From the NCBI GenBank assembly GCA_934574095.1, contig CAKTMW010000016.1, positions 1-41,017 on the forward strand: a stretch of 41,017 bases of DNA, in the 5' to 3' direction. How positions within the stretch are numbered: position 1 is the first letter of the stretch; each line of letters starts with the position of its first letter. The notes below the pieces were generated by a model. That model made no database searches. It was not told the DNA's origin and saw nothing but the letters and a program-made list of their open reading frames with translations. This document shows, in pieces, positions 21,862 to 31,402 of the stretch. The DNA is from an uncultured Oscillospiraceae bacterium. Its GTDB lineage: Bacteria > Bacillota > Clostridia > Oscillospirales > Oscillospiraceae. The position numbers were made by a program, and so were the translations under genes.

Positions 21862-23690
21862 TTGCTGTTCCGACCTCCTCTGAATATCCCGTATCCGTAG
21901 TGGTCGCAGCGCAGGCAGCGGGACGCCTCGGTGCAGGCTCCCTCCCAGGTGAGACCACATTCGATGTCTTCAAAGTCGTTCTTCCGCTGGGCGGCTTCCC
22001 GCTCGGTGGTATTGATGCGGCCATGGGGCGGGGAGTTATTCAGCCGCGGTGCGGGAATGTCCACCTCCACCGTGATATCGTGGTGGAAGCCCAGATGCTC
22101 GTCGATATTGGCGGCGGCCACCTTGCCGGCTGCGATGGCGCGGATGGCGCTGGCCGGGCCGGTGACGCAGTCTCCTCCGGCGAACACATTATTCATATTG
22201 CCCACCTGACTGGAGCTGGCGGCCACAAAGGTGCCCCGCTTGATGGGTACGCCGGACTGCTCGAACCCGGCGATCTCGATGCCCTGACCGATGGCCACCA
22301 CGATGACGTCCGCTTCCACGCGCACCTCCGGCAGATCGGCCTTCTCCGGGCGGGGACGGCCGGTCTTGTCGGACTCGCCGGGAATCTGGGGCTGCACCCA
22401 CAGGGCAACGGCCTCATCGTTCTCGTTGGCCTCGATGCGGACAGGCGCCATCAGCGTCAGCATTTCCGCGCCCTCCGCCATTGCGCCGGTGACCTCGTCC
22501 GGCAGGGCGGTCATATCCTCGATGCGGCGGCGGTAGACGCAGGACACCTTGTCCGCGCCCAGGCGGATGGAGCTGCGGGTCACGTCCATGGCCACGTTGC
22601 CGCCGCCGATGACCACCACGTGCTTGCCGGTGAAGTCCGGCATATCGCCGTCGCCGATGCCCCGCAGCATCTCCACGGCGGACATGACATTCTTGCTGTG
22701 CTCGCCGGGGATGCCCGCGCCCTTGCCCTGATGGGCGCCGATGGCGATGTACAGACAGTCGTACTCCTGCTGGAGCTGCTCGAAGGTGATCTCCTTGCCC
22801 ACGGTCACGTCGGTGTGGGCCTCGATGCCCAGCGAGAGGATGGAGTTGATCTCCGCGTCCAGCTTCTCGCGGGGGAAGCGATAGCTGGGGATGCCGTAGC
22901 GCAGCATGCCGCCCAGCTGATGGCGCTCCTCGAAGATGACCACCTTGTGGCCCATCAGCGCCAGATAGTAGGCGCAGCTCAGGCCGCTGGGGCCGCCGCC
23001 GATGACGGCCACGGTCTTCCCCGTGGACGGCGCGCATTCCGGCTGGGGCACGTCCCCGGCGTTGTCCACGGCGTAGCGCTTCAGGCCGCGGATGTTCAGG
23101 GGCGCGTCGATCATGTCGCGGCGGCACCGGGCTTCGCAGGGGTGCTCGCAGATATAGGCGCAGGCGGTGGGCATGGGGTTATCCTTGCGGATCAGGCGAA
23201 CCGCGTCGGCACAGCGTCCCTCGCCCACCAGGGCCATATAGCCGGGCACGTCCACGCCTGCCGGGCACAGCGCCACGCAGGGCACCGGCAGGGCCAGACT
23301 GGCCAGACACCGGTGATGCTCGATATGCTCGATGTAGTCGTCCCGGAAGCCCTCCAGGCCGTCCACCACCAGACGGGCCGCGTCGCGGCCGATGGCGCAG
23401 TCGGCGGTGTTGACGATGCTGCGGGCGGTCTTTTCGATGACCGCCAGGGTGGACATATCCGCCTGACCGTCCAGCACCATCTCGATCAGCTTGGTCAGCT
23501 GACCCAGTCCGATACGACAGGGTACGCACTTGCCGCAGGTCTGGGCATGGCACAGCTGCAAAAAGGTCAGCGACATATCCACCGGGCACAGACCGGGAGG
23601 TGAGGCCGCGATGCGGCGCTCAACGTCGCGGTAAAGGTTATCCACCACAGTCTGCGCTTTGCTGGGGGTCTTGATGTCAAGTCTGCTCAA
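21855..23690 (-). CDS. NuoF-C-terminal/GltD fusion oxidoreductase, hydrogenase partner
   Basis: A 611-aa flavoprotein, probably passing electrons between NAD(P)H and the hydrogenase. I start at TTG 23690, preceded by AAAGGAG; the open frame extends further but has no initiation signal. Residues 38-110 match the C-terminal iron-sulfur part of NuoF (CGKCVPC at 52-58 plus Cys98). The FMN/NADH-binding part of NuoF is absent. From about 138 it is GltD-like: two cysteine-rich cluster segments, FAD loop GGGPSG (231-236) and a second dinucleotide loop GGGNVA (362-367) followed by YRRR, suggesting NADP(H). It ends with a further CLRCDHYGYG. First gene of the hydrogenase operon. Confidence 0.9.
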   Translation of the reverse strand: MSRLDIKTPSKAQTVVDNLYRDVERRIAASPPGLCPVDMSLTFLQLCHAQTCGKCVPCRIGLGQLTKLIEMVLDGQADMSTLAVIEKTARSIVNTADCAIGRDAARLVVDGLEGFRDDYIEHIEHHRCLASLALPVPCVALCPAGVDVPGYMALVGEGRCADAVRLIRKDNPMPTACAYICEHPCEARCRRDMIDAPLNIRGLKRYAVDNAGDVPQPECAPSTGKTVAVIGGGPSGLSCAYYLALMGHKVVIFEERHQLGGMLRYGIPSYRFPREKLDAEINSILSLGIEAHTDVTVGKEITFEQLQQEYDCLYIAIGAHQGKGAGIPGEHSKNVMSAVEMLRGIGDGDMPDFTGKHVVVIGGGNVAMDVTRSSIRLGADKVSCVYRRRIEDMTALPDEVTGAMAEGAEMLTLMAPVRIEANENDEAVALWVQPQIPGESDKTGRPRPEKADLPEVRVEADVIVVAIGQGIEIAGFEQSGVPIKRGTFVAASSSQVGNMNNVFAGGDCVTGPASAIRAIAAGKVAAANIDEHLGFHHDITVEVDIPAPRLNNSPPHGRINTTEREAAQRKNDFEDIECGLTWEGACTEASRCLRCDHYGYGIFRGGRNSKW

Positions 23691-23748
23691 AGGGTGGTCA
23701 CTCCTTTCCTCTCTGACGCCCCGAAAAAGGATATAGGGCGGTATGTTA

Positions 23749-23783
23749 CCATACAGTATGGCACAAATTTTATTGTTCGTCAA
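23749..23783 (-). promoter_or_regulatory. promoter and dyad of the hydrogenase operon
   Basis: On the minus strand, TTGACG (23783-23778), 17-bp spacer, CATACT (23760-23755). The -10 lies inside the perfect dyad CCATAC-A-GTATGG (23749-23761), a possible repressor site. The sequence does not match the Rex consensus. Confidence 0.55.
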
Positions 23784-23905
23784 CATTTCTCACGAATTAT
23801 TTATTTACAAGAAACAAAATCCACCATTTGCCTTTCCGGGAAGGACAGTCATACCGTCAAAAGGGAGAAATCCGCGCCGCCGCCGCTTTTTTGGTGAAAA
23901 AGCAG

Positions 23906-23935
23906 TTTACATTTGCCGCCCGATGCGTATAAAAT
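23906..23935 (+). promoter_or_regulatory. promoter of the aconitase-family gene
   Basis: TTTACA (23906-23911) with TATAAA (23928-23933, 16-bp spacer) or TAAAAT (23930-23935, 18-bp spacer), about 40 bp before the start codon. Confidence 0.6.
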
Positions 23936-23974
23936 AGGGGCAATGAATATACGTACCCGAGGAGGTTATCAACT

Positions 23975-26212
23975 ATGATCCAACTGACGAACCACGGCAT
24001 GTATCTGGTAAACGGCGTTCCCCAAGAGAGCGCGTCTGTCCCTCAGGAAGAGGCGCGGCAGGGTACCATGGCGTGGCGGATTTTGCAGGCGCACAATGTA
24101 TCCGGCGATCCGGAGAAGCTTCAGATCCGGTTTGACGCCATGGTGTCCCACGACATCACCTATGTGGGCATCATCCAGCAGGCCAGAGCCAGCGGCATGA
24201 AGGAGTTCCCCATCCCCTACGCCCTGACCAACTGCCACAACAGCCTGTGCGCCGTGGGCGGCACCATCAACGAGGACGACCACGTGTTCGGCCTGTCCGC
24301 CGCCAAGAAGTACGGCGGCATCTACGTACCCGCCAACCAGAGCGTCATCCACTCCTACGCCCGGGAGCAGATGGCAAAGTGCGGCGCCATGATCCTGGGC
24401 TCCGACTCCCACACCCGCTACGGCGCTCTGGGCACCATGGCCGTGGGCGAGGGCGGCCCGGAGCTGGCCAAGCAGCTGCTGAAGAACACGTGGGACGCGC
24501 CTATGCCGGAGGTAGTCATGGTGTACCTCACCGGCAAGCCCCGCCGGGGCATCGGCCCCCACGACGTGGCCATCGCGCTGGTGAAGGCCACATTTGAAAG
24601 CGGCTTTGTGAATAATAAGGTATTGGAGTTCGTGGGCCCCGGCATCCGTGAGCTGCCCATCGACTTCCGCAACGGCGTGGACGTGATGACCACCGAGACC
24701 ACCTGTCTTTCCTCCATCTGGGAGACGGACGAGGAGACCCAGGGCTTCTACGCCGCCCACCAGCGGCCGGAGGACTACGCGCCCCTGCATCCGGCAAAGG
24801 TGGCCTATTACGACCGGATGATCGCCATCGATTTGAGCAAGATCGAGTCCATGATCGCCCTGCCCTTCCACCCCTCCAACGCGTGGACGATCCACGAATT
24901 TCTGGAGAACGCGGAGGAGCTGCTGGCCAAGGTGGAGGCCGACGCCGCCAAGCGCTTCCCCAAGACCCACCCCCACCTTACCGACAAGATCCACGACGGC
25001 GGCGTGTGGGCGGATCAGGGCGTCATCGCCGGCTGCGCCGGCGGCCTGTTTGACAACATCACCGAGGCGGCGGACATTCTCAAGGGCGGCAGCACCGGCA
25101 ACGGCGCGTTTACGCTGGACGTGTACCCCACCTCCGTGCCCGTGTCGCTGGAGCTGACCCGCGACGGCGTGACGGCCGATCTGCTGACCACCGGCGCGGT
25201 TATCAAGCCCAGCTTCTGCGGCCCCTGCTTCGGCGCAGGCGATGTGCCCGCCAACAACGGCCTGAGCCTGCGGCACACCACCCGCAACTTCCCCAACCGC
25301 GAGGGCTCCAAGCCCGGCGAGGGTCAGTTCGCCGCCGTGTGCCTGATGGATGCCCGCTCTATCGCCGCCACTGCCGCCAACGGCGGACGCATCACCGCCG
25401 CCACCGATGTGGACTATGCGCCGGTGCACCGTGCCTATCACTTCGATAAATCCGTGTACGACAACCGGCTGTACTACGGCTTCGGCAAGGCCGATCCCGG
25501 CGTGGAGCTGGTGATGGGCCCCAACATCACCGATTGGCCCAGAATGTACGACCTCACCGAGAATCTGCTGGTGGAGCTGGCCGCCGTCATCCACGACGAC
25601 GTGACCACCACCGATGAGCTGATCCCCTCCGGCGAGACGTCCTCCTACCGCTCCAACCCCCTGCGTTTGGCGGAGTTCACCCTCAGCCGCCGGGTGCCGG
25701 AGTATGTGCCCCGCGCCAAGGCCGTGGCGGCGCAGGAGACACAGCGCCGCGCAGGCGACGTGCCCGCCCATGTGCTGGAGGTGCTGGGTAAGGTAGGCGA
25801 CGCCAAGGCGCTGGCCGCCAGCACCCAGTTCGGCTCCTGCGTGTTCGCCAACAAGCCCGGCGACGGCTCCGCCCGTGAGCAGGCGGCCTCCTGCCAGAAG
25901 GTGCTGGGCGGCTTCGCCAACATCTGCTACGAGTTCGCCACCAAGCGCTACCGCAGCAATTGCATCAACTGGGGCATCCTGCCCTTCACGCTGGACAGGG
26001 ATACCGCCTTTGACTACCAGCCCGGCGACTGCGTGTTTGTTCCCGGCATCCGCAAGGCCATCGAGGAGGGCCGGGAGGATATCCCCGCCCAGGTGATCTG
26101 CGCTGACGGCAGCGTCCACGATCTGCTGCTCCACGTCCGGGGGTTGACGGCGGATGAAAAGGAGATTTTGCTGGACGGCTGTTTGATGAATTACTACGCC
26201 AAGCGGGGGTAA
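23975..26212 (+). CDS. aconitase-family hydratase
   Basis: A 745-aa iron-sulfur hydratase of the aconitase superfamily, in the YbhJ-like branch annotated simply as hydratase. SDSHTRYGALGTMAVGEGGPE (about 141-161) is the aconitase substrate motif. GCAGGLFDNI and SFCGPCFGAGD carry cluster cysteines, and NFPNREG is the C-terminal-domain signature. The start follows GAGGAGG. NADP isocitrate dehydrogenase lies downstream, so citrate to isocitrate for 2-oxoglutarate/glutamate synthesis is the natural reading, but YbhJ-type substrates are not proven. There is its own promoter and no neighbouring citrate synthase. Confidence 0.88.
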   Translation: MIQLTNHGMYLVNGVPQESASVPQEEARQGTMAWRILQAHNVSGDPEKLQIRFDAMVSHDITYVGIIQQARASGMKEFPIPYALTNCHNSLCAVGGTINEDDHVFGLSAAKKYGGIYVPANQSVIHSYAREQMAKCGAMILGSDSHTRYGALGTMAVGEGGPELAKQLLKNTWDAPMPEVVMVYLTGKPRRGIGPHDVAIALVKATFESGFVNNKVLEFVGPGIRELPIDFRNGVDVMTTETTCLSSIWETDEETQGFYAAHQRPEDYAPLHPAKVAYYDRMIAIDLSKIESMIALPFHPSNAWTIHEFLENAEELLAKVEADAAKRFPKTHPHLTDKIHDGGVWADQGVIAGCAGGLFDNITEAADILKGGSTGNGAFTLDVYPTSVPVSLELTRDGVTADLLTTGAVIKPSFCGPCFGAGDVPANNGLSLRHTTRNFPNREGSKPGEGQFAAVCLMDARSIAATAANGGRITAATDVDYAPVHRAYHFDKSVYDNRLYYGFGKADPGVELVMGPNITDWPRMYDLTENLLVELAAVIHDDVTTTDELIPSGETSSYRSNPLRLAEFTLSRRVPEYVPRAKAVAAQETQRRAGDVPAHVLEVLGKVGDAKALAASTQFGSCVFANKPGDGSAREQAASCQKVLGGFANICYEFATKRYRSNCINWGILPFTLDRDTAFDYQPGDCVFVPGIRKAIEEGREDIPAQVICADGSVHDLLLHVRGLTADEKEILLDGCLMNYYAKRG

Positions 26213-26243
26213 ACATACGCATTTTTCGGGCGGCGGGATCATT

Positions 26244-26360
26244 GGCCCCCTCTGTGAGGGGGCTGTCGAGCGAAGCGAGACTGGGGGAGAGAATAAAAAC
26301 CTCAGATTCTCTCCCTCCGTCATGACCTTCGGTCATGCCACCTTCCTCACAGAGGGAGGC
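26244..26360. repeat. palindromic intergenic element A (CCCTCTGTGAGG family)
   Basis: Terminal inverted repeats CCCTCTGTGAGG / CCTCACAGAGGG enclose two inner hairpin regions (GTCGAGCGAAGCGAGAC and CATGACCTTCGGTCATG) and a GGGGGAGAG...CTCTCCC stem. Its architecture matches element B at 26475-26586. Non-coding. Confidence 0.75.
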
Positions 26361-26364
26361 AATA

Positions 26365-26455
26365 ACGGGCCGACAGAGTCGTCGGCCCCTACGGACGGTA
26401 ACAAGAACCTGCATATTTCCCGGCGGCGGGGCACATGGGCCCCGCCCTACGGAGA
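26365..26455. repeat. GTAGGG-family intergenic repeat fragments
   Basis: GGGCCGAC/GTCGGCCC followed by CCTACGGA, then a second GGCGGGGCACATGGGCCCCGCCCTACGGA half. Related in sequence to 5803-5879 and 12913-12996. Confidence 0.6.
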
Positions 26456-26474
26456 TGCAACAGTGGCGGTTTCA

Positions 26475-26586
26475 AAGGCCCCCTTGTGTAAGGGGGGCTG
26501 TCAGCGAAGCTGACTGGGGGATTGTTACATCATTGGACAATCCCTCCGGCGCTCCGCGCCACCTTCCTTTACACAAGGGAGGCTTT
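26475..26586. repeat. palindromic intergenic element B
   Basis: Terminal inverted repeats GCCCCCTTGTGTAAGG / CCTTTACACAAGGGAGGC, with inner hairpins GTCAGC-GAA-GCTGAC and GGCGC-TCC-GCGCC. Same cloverleaf-like plan as element A. No ORF; it lies between the hydratase and icd. Confidence 0.75.
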
Positions 26587-26630
26587 GGTTCCCACCACTT
26601 CCCCCACAACATACAACGAAAGGACACACT

Positions 26631-27845
26631 ATGGATAAGATCAAAATGACGACGCCGCTGGTGGAGATGGACGGCGACGAAATGACCCGCGTACTGTGGC
26701 AGATGATCAAGGATGAACTGCTCCTGCCCTTCGTGGACTTAAAAACCGAATACTACGATCTGGGCCTGCTGCACAGGAACGAGACAAAGGATCAGGTGAC
26801 CATCGACGCCGCCAAGGCTACGGCGCGCCTGGGCGTGGCGGTGAAGTGCGCCACCATCACCCCCAACAAGCAGCGGATGGAGGAATACCCCCAGCTGACC
26901 GAGATGTGGAAAAGCCCCAACGGCACCATCCGCGCCTATCTGGACGGCACCGCCTTCCGTGCTCCCATCGTGGTGCCCTTCATCCACCCGGTGGTGAAGA
27001 ACTGGGAAAAGCCCATCACCGTAGCCCGTCACGCCTACGGCGACATGTACAAGGCCGTGGACATGGTGACGGACGAGCCCGGTACCGCCACCTTGACCTT
27101 CAAGGGCGAGAGCGGCGCGGAAAAGACGTTGACGGTGCAGACCGTCAGCGGCCCCGCCGTGTGGCAGGGCCAGCACAACACGGAAAAGAGCATCCGGGCC
27201 TTTGCCAAGAGCTGCTTCCAGTTCGCCGTGGACAACAGGCAGGACCTGTGGTTCTCCACCAAGGACACGATCTCTAAGGTGTACGACGGCGAGTTCAAGC
27301 GCATCTTTGAGGAAGAATACAAAAACAACTACAAGGCCAAGTTTGAAGCGCTGGGCATCACCTATTTTTACACCCTCATCGACGACGCGGTGGCCCGTGT
27401 CATCCGCTCCAAGGGCGGCTTCATCTGGGCGCTGAAGAACTACGACGGTGACGTGATGAGCGACATGATCTCCACCGCCTTCGGCAGCCTTGCCATGATG
27501 ACCTCGGTGCTGGTGTCCCCCGACGGCACCACCGAGTTCGAGGCCGCCCACGGCACCGTCACCCGCCACTACTACAAGCATCTCAAGGGTGAGGAGACCT
27601 CCACCAACCCCATGGCCACCATCTTCGCGTGGACGGGCGCATTGCGCAGGCGGGGTCAGCTGGACGGCCTTGCCGACCTGGCCGCCTTCGCCGACAAGCT
27701 GGAGCAGGCCTGCTTCACCACGCTGAATCAGGGCACCATGACCAAAGACCTGGCCGGTCTGGTGGACGAGGGCTTCACGGCTCACGCCGTTACCTCCGCC
27801 CAGTTTATCGCCGCCATCCGGCAGAATCTGGAGGCCGCGCTGTAA
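26631..27845 (+). CDS. icd: NADP-dependent isocitrate dehydrogenase
   Basis: A 404-aa cytosolic enzyme converting isocitrate to 2-oxoglutarate with NADPH and CO2. The sequence is of the eukaryotic-like homodimeric class: opening VEMDGDEMTRVLWQMIK, ATITPNKQRMEEYPQLTEMWKSPNGTIR (substrate-binding Ser/Asn region), TVARHAYGDMYK, LIDDAVARVIRSKGGFIWALKNYDGDVMSD and HGTVTRHYYKH. The start follows GAAAGGA. It is probably functionally linked to the aconitase-family gene upstream, separated by about 420 bp of non-coding repeats, so not clearly one operon. Confidence 0.95.
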   Translation: MDKIKMTTPLVEMDGDEMTRVLWQMIKDELLLPFVDLKTEYYDLGLLHRNETKDQVTIDAAKATARLGVAVKCATITPNKQRMEEYPQLTEMWKSPNGTIRAYLDGTAFRAPIVVPFIHPVVKNWEKPITVARHAYGDMYKAVDMVTDEPGTATLTFKGESGAEKTLTVQTVSGPAVWQGQHNTEKSIRAFAKSCFQFAVDNRQDLWFSTKDTISKVYDGEFKRIFEEEYKNNYKAKFEALGITYFYTLIDDAVARVIRSKGGFIWALKNYDGDVMSDMISTAFGSLAMMTSVLVSPDGTTEFEAAHGTVTRHYYKHLKGEETSTNPMATIFAWTGALRRRGQLDGLADLAAFADKLEQACFTTLNQGTMTKDLAGLVDEGFTAHAVTSAQFIAAIRQNLEAAL

Positions 27846-27871
27846 AACGGCGGATTTCCACCGCAAAACCC

Positions 27872-27900
27872 TTGCAATCCCACGGCGAACAGCGTATAAT
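27872..27900 (+). promoter_or_regulatory. promoter of glnS
   Basis: TTGCAA (27872-27877), 17-bp spacer, TATAAT (27895-27900). The following leader is only about 50 nt, too short for a T-box. Confidence 0.8.
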
Positions 27901-27958
27901 ATAGGTCTGGTTTTTTACCGGAAAAATACAAAATACGACTTACAAGGAGTGTGAGACA

Positions 27959-29704
<1,746 letters not shown>

Positions 29705-29770
29705 GCCTATCTTTCCCCTCGTTGCTGCCGCCGGTGCGCGGCATACCACCATGGACACAGGAGGTTCTTT

Positions 29771-30205
29771 ATGAACAACGAAGAGAAGATCATAGCACTG
29801 TTAGAAAAGCAAGGCGAAACCCTGGAAAAGCAAGGCGCACTTTTGGCAAAGCACGACGTCATGCTGGAGCGCATCAACGAGACGCTGACTGCACAAGGCG
29901 CACTTCTGGCGAAGCACGATGTCATGCTGGAACGTATCAACGAGACGCTGGCAGAGCACAGCGAAATGCTGGCTGAGCACAGCGAAATGCTGGAGAATCT
30001 TACCACCCGCGTCACCAAGATCGAACTGACTCAGGAGAACATCATCATTCCCCACATCCAGGCGCTGGCGGAGGGTCAGGAGACCCTGCGCCAGACGCTG
30101 TGTCCCCGTGACCGTGCCGAGCGGCTGGAAGCCGATGTGGACCTACTGAAGTCCGCGGTGCGAGGGCTGTTCCGAGATGTACAGGAGCTAAAAAAGGTTC
30201 AGTGA
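29771..30205 (+). CDS. coiled-coil protein with tandem repeats
   Basis: A 144-aa, almost wholly helical protein with heptad periodicity throughout and no signal peptide or membrane segment. A 21-residue unit (GALLAKHDVMLERINETL plus three) occurs twice, encoded by 63-bp tandem repeats at 29831-29893 and 29894-29956. A 7-residue AEHSEML unit occurs twice (29951-29971, 29972-29992). Unit lengths are multiples of seven, keeping the coiled-coil register. AGGAGG precedes the start. I do not recognise a family; structural or scaffold roles are possible. Confidence 0.8.
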   Translation: MNNEEKIIALLEKQGETLEKQGALLAKHDVMLERINETLTAQGALLAKHDVMLERINETLAEHSEMLAEHSEMLENLTTRVTKIELTQENIIIPHIQALAEGQETLRQTLCPRDRAERLEADVDLLKSAVRGLFRDVQELKKVQ

Positions 30206-30248
30206 CCCCTCACTTTCATATTTCTTTGCTCCCTTGCCGGAGTGCAGA

Positions 30249-30276
30249 GGAAATGCCGCGAGTGCGCGGCATTTCC
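30249..30276. other. hairpin after the coiled-coil gene
   Basis: An 11-bp stem (30249-30259 with 30266-30276), loop GAGTGC. No T-run follows, so termination is uncertain; it may be an mRNA end-stabilising structure. Confidence 0.5.
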
Positions 30277-30286
30277 CAAGGCTGGC

Positions 30287-30304
30287 AGTTAGCAATACCT
30301 AACC
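30287..30304 (+). promoter_or_regulatory. AGTTAG-N6-CTAACC operator candidate upstream of the HMA gene
   Basis: The same 12 fixed bases and the same 6-bp spacing as the two dyads at 4273-4290 and 4345-4362. Here it overlaps a possible -35 (TTAGCA, 30289-30294) spaced 17 bp from CATTAT (30312-30317). Confidence 0.5.
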
Positions 30305-30337
30305 AATCAATCATTATTTTGCATGGAGGTATCTATC

Positions 30338-30595
30338 ATGTATCAGATCACTTTGAACATCGACGGTATGGCCTGCGGCATGTGCGAAAGCCATGTCAAC
30401 GACGCGATCCGGGCCAAATTCCCGGTCAAAAAGGTCACGTCCTCCCACACCAAGGGCGAGACGGTGATCCTCAGCGAGGAGGACATCAGCGAGGAGGCCC
30501 TGCGGGGCGTCATTGAGCCCACCGGCTACAAGGTGCTGGGCTACGCCAGCGAACCCTATGAGAAAAAGGGCCTGTTCGGCCGCCTGAAAAAGTAA
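30338..30595 (+). CDS. heavy-metal-associated (HMA) domain protein
   Basis: An 85-aa soluble metallochaperone-like protein of the CopZ/Atx1 fold. The metal site is GMACGMCES with Cys13 and Cys16 (MxCxxC). GETVILSEEDISEEAL and VIEPTGYKVLGY complete the beta-alpha-beta pattern, and a basic FGRLKK tail ends the protein. I start at 30338 because GGAGGT lies just upstream and overlaps the earlier in-frame ATG at 30323. Cu(I) is the usual ligand. No copper ATPase is adjacent. An AGTTAG-N6-CTAACC dyad precedes it. Confidence 0.88.
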   Translation: MYQITLNIDGMACGMCESHVNDAIRAKFPVKKVTSSHTKGETVILSEEDISEEALRGVIEPTGYKVLGYASEPYEKKGLFGRLKK

Positions 30596-30610
30596 AAGTA
30601 AAAGTAAATC

Positions 30611-30672
30611 TTGTTTTCATATCCGCCGTGCCTTATACTGGTGACAGAGCATCACCGGATGGCACGGCGGAT
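30611..30672 (+). promoter_or_regulatory. promoter of the MBL-fold gene inside an inverted repeat
   Basis: TTGTTT (30611-30616), 17-bp spacer, TATACT (30634-30639). The -10 and start site lie between ATCCGCCGTGCC (30621-30632) and its exact complement (30661-30672), with an inner GGTGA/TCACC pair. This layout could be an operator or a leader stem. Confidence 0.5.
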
Positions 30673-30694
30673 GCCGTATGCAGGAGGACCGAAT

Positions 30695-31336
30695 ATGAAC
30701 GATTTTATGACCCGCTTTTCCATCAACTGTCACAGCTCCATCCGCTGCGGCGGAGAGACGGTGCTGTGGTTCGACCCCTTCCGGGTGGAAGGTGCGCCCC
30801 ACGACGGCGCTTTGGTATTCGTCACACACGAGCATTACGACCACTTCTCGCCTGAGGATATCCGTAAGGTGCTGTCGCCGGACGGATTTATCGTCCTGCC
30901 GGACACCTGCTATCACAAGGCGCTGGAGGCAGGCTTCGAGGAGTCTATCCTGCTGCCGGTCCACACAGGTATTACCTATGAAGTGCCGGGTGTGAGCTTC
31001 CGGCCGGTGGCCGCCTACAACATAAACAAAAAATTTCACCCTGAGACGGAGCGGTGGCTGGGCTATGTGGTGACGCTGGTCGGCCTGTGCTTCTATGTGG
31101 CGGGCGACACCGACGATATCCCGGAGGCCCGTGCCGTCCGCTGCGACGCGGCGTTCCTTCCGGCAGGCGGCACCTATACCATGACCGCCGCCGAAGCGGC
31201 GGCGCTGGCCAACGCCATCCGGCCCCAGGTGGCCGTTCCCACCCACTATGGCTGCATCGTGGGAGAGATGGCCGACGGCGACGCCTTTGCCGCCGGACTG
31301 GACAACGGTATCCAATGCGTGAAGCTGATCAGATAA
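30695..31336 (+). CDS. metallo-beta-lactamase-fold hydrolase, UlaG-like
   Basis: A 213-aa single-domain MBL-fold protein. The start at 30695 follows AGGAGGA. Metal ligands visible are THEHYDH (44-50; HxHxDH), YVAGDTDDIPE and VPTHYG. The compact form without insert domains resembles L-ascorbate-6-phosphate lactonase-like (UlaG/YtnP) hydrolases found near sugar genes. The substrate is unknown. It is convergent with the LacI gene through a shared terminator, so it is probably not part of the inositol operons. Confidence 0.87.
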   Translation: MNDFMTRFSINCHSSIRCGGETVLWFDPFRVEGAPHDGALVFVTHEHYDHFSPEDIRKVLSPDGFIVLPDTCYHKALEAGFEESILLPVHTGITYEVPGVSFRPVAAYNINKKFHPETERWLGYVVTLVGLCFYVAGDTDDIPEARAVRCDAAFLPAGGTYTMTAAEAAALANAIRPQVAVPTHYGCIVGEMADGDAFAAGLDNGIQCVKLIR

Positions 31337-31347
31337 ACATAGACAGG

Positions 31348-31388
31348 AAAAACACATCCCCGGATCAAAGCTCCGGGGATGTGTTTTT
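31348..31388. terminator. bidirectional terminator between MBL gene and lacI-type gene
   Basis: A perfect 17-bp stem (31348-31364 with 31372-31388), 7-nt loop, A5/T6 flanks. Confidence 0.9.
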
Positions 31389-31402
31389 TGTTTTATGGAA
31401 TG

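Noticed and set aside
19693..21900. 735-codon open frame on the plus strand
   Set aside because: Entirely antisense to the hydrogenase and lipoprotein genes; the low-complexity His/Gly/Ala translation is a by-product of GC-rich codon usage.
21900..23603. 567-codon open frame opposite the NuoF/GltD fusion gene
   Set aside because: Shadow frame with no recognisable motif; the minus-strand gene has clear cofactor sites.
23749..23783. Rex operator at the hydrogenase promoter
   Set aside because: The dyad CCATAC-A-GTATGG lacks the TTGTTAA/TTAACAA half-sites.
23969..26323. 784-codon open frame on the minus strand
   Set aside because: Antisense shadow of the aconitase-family gene; no start signal and a repetitive Gly/Val/His translation.
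27841..27958. T-box leader for glnS
   Set aside because: The leader after the promoter is only about 50 nt and has no T-box core or antiterminator.
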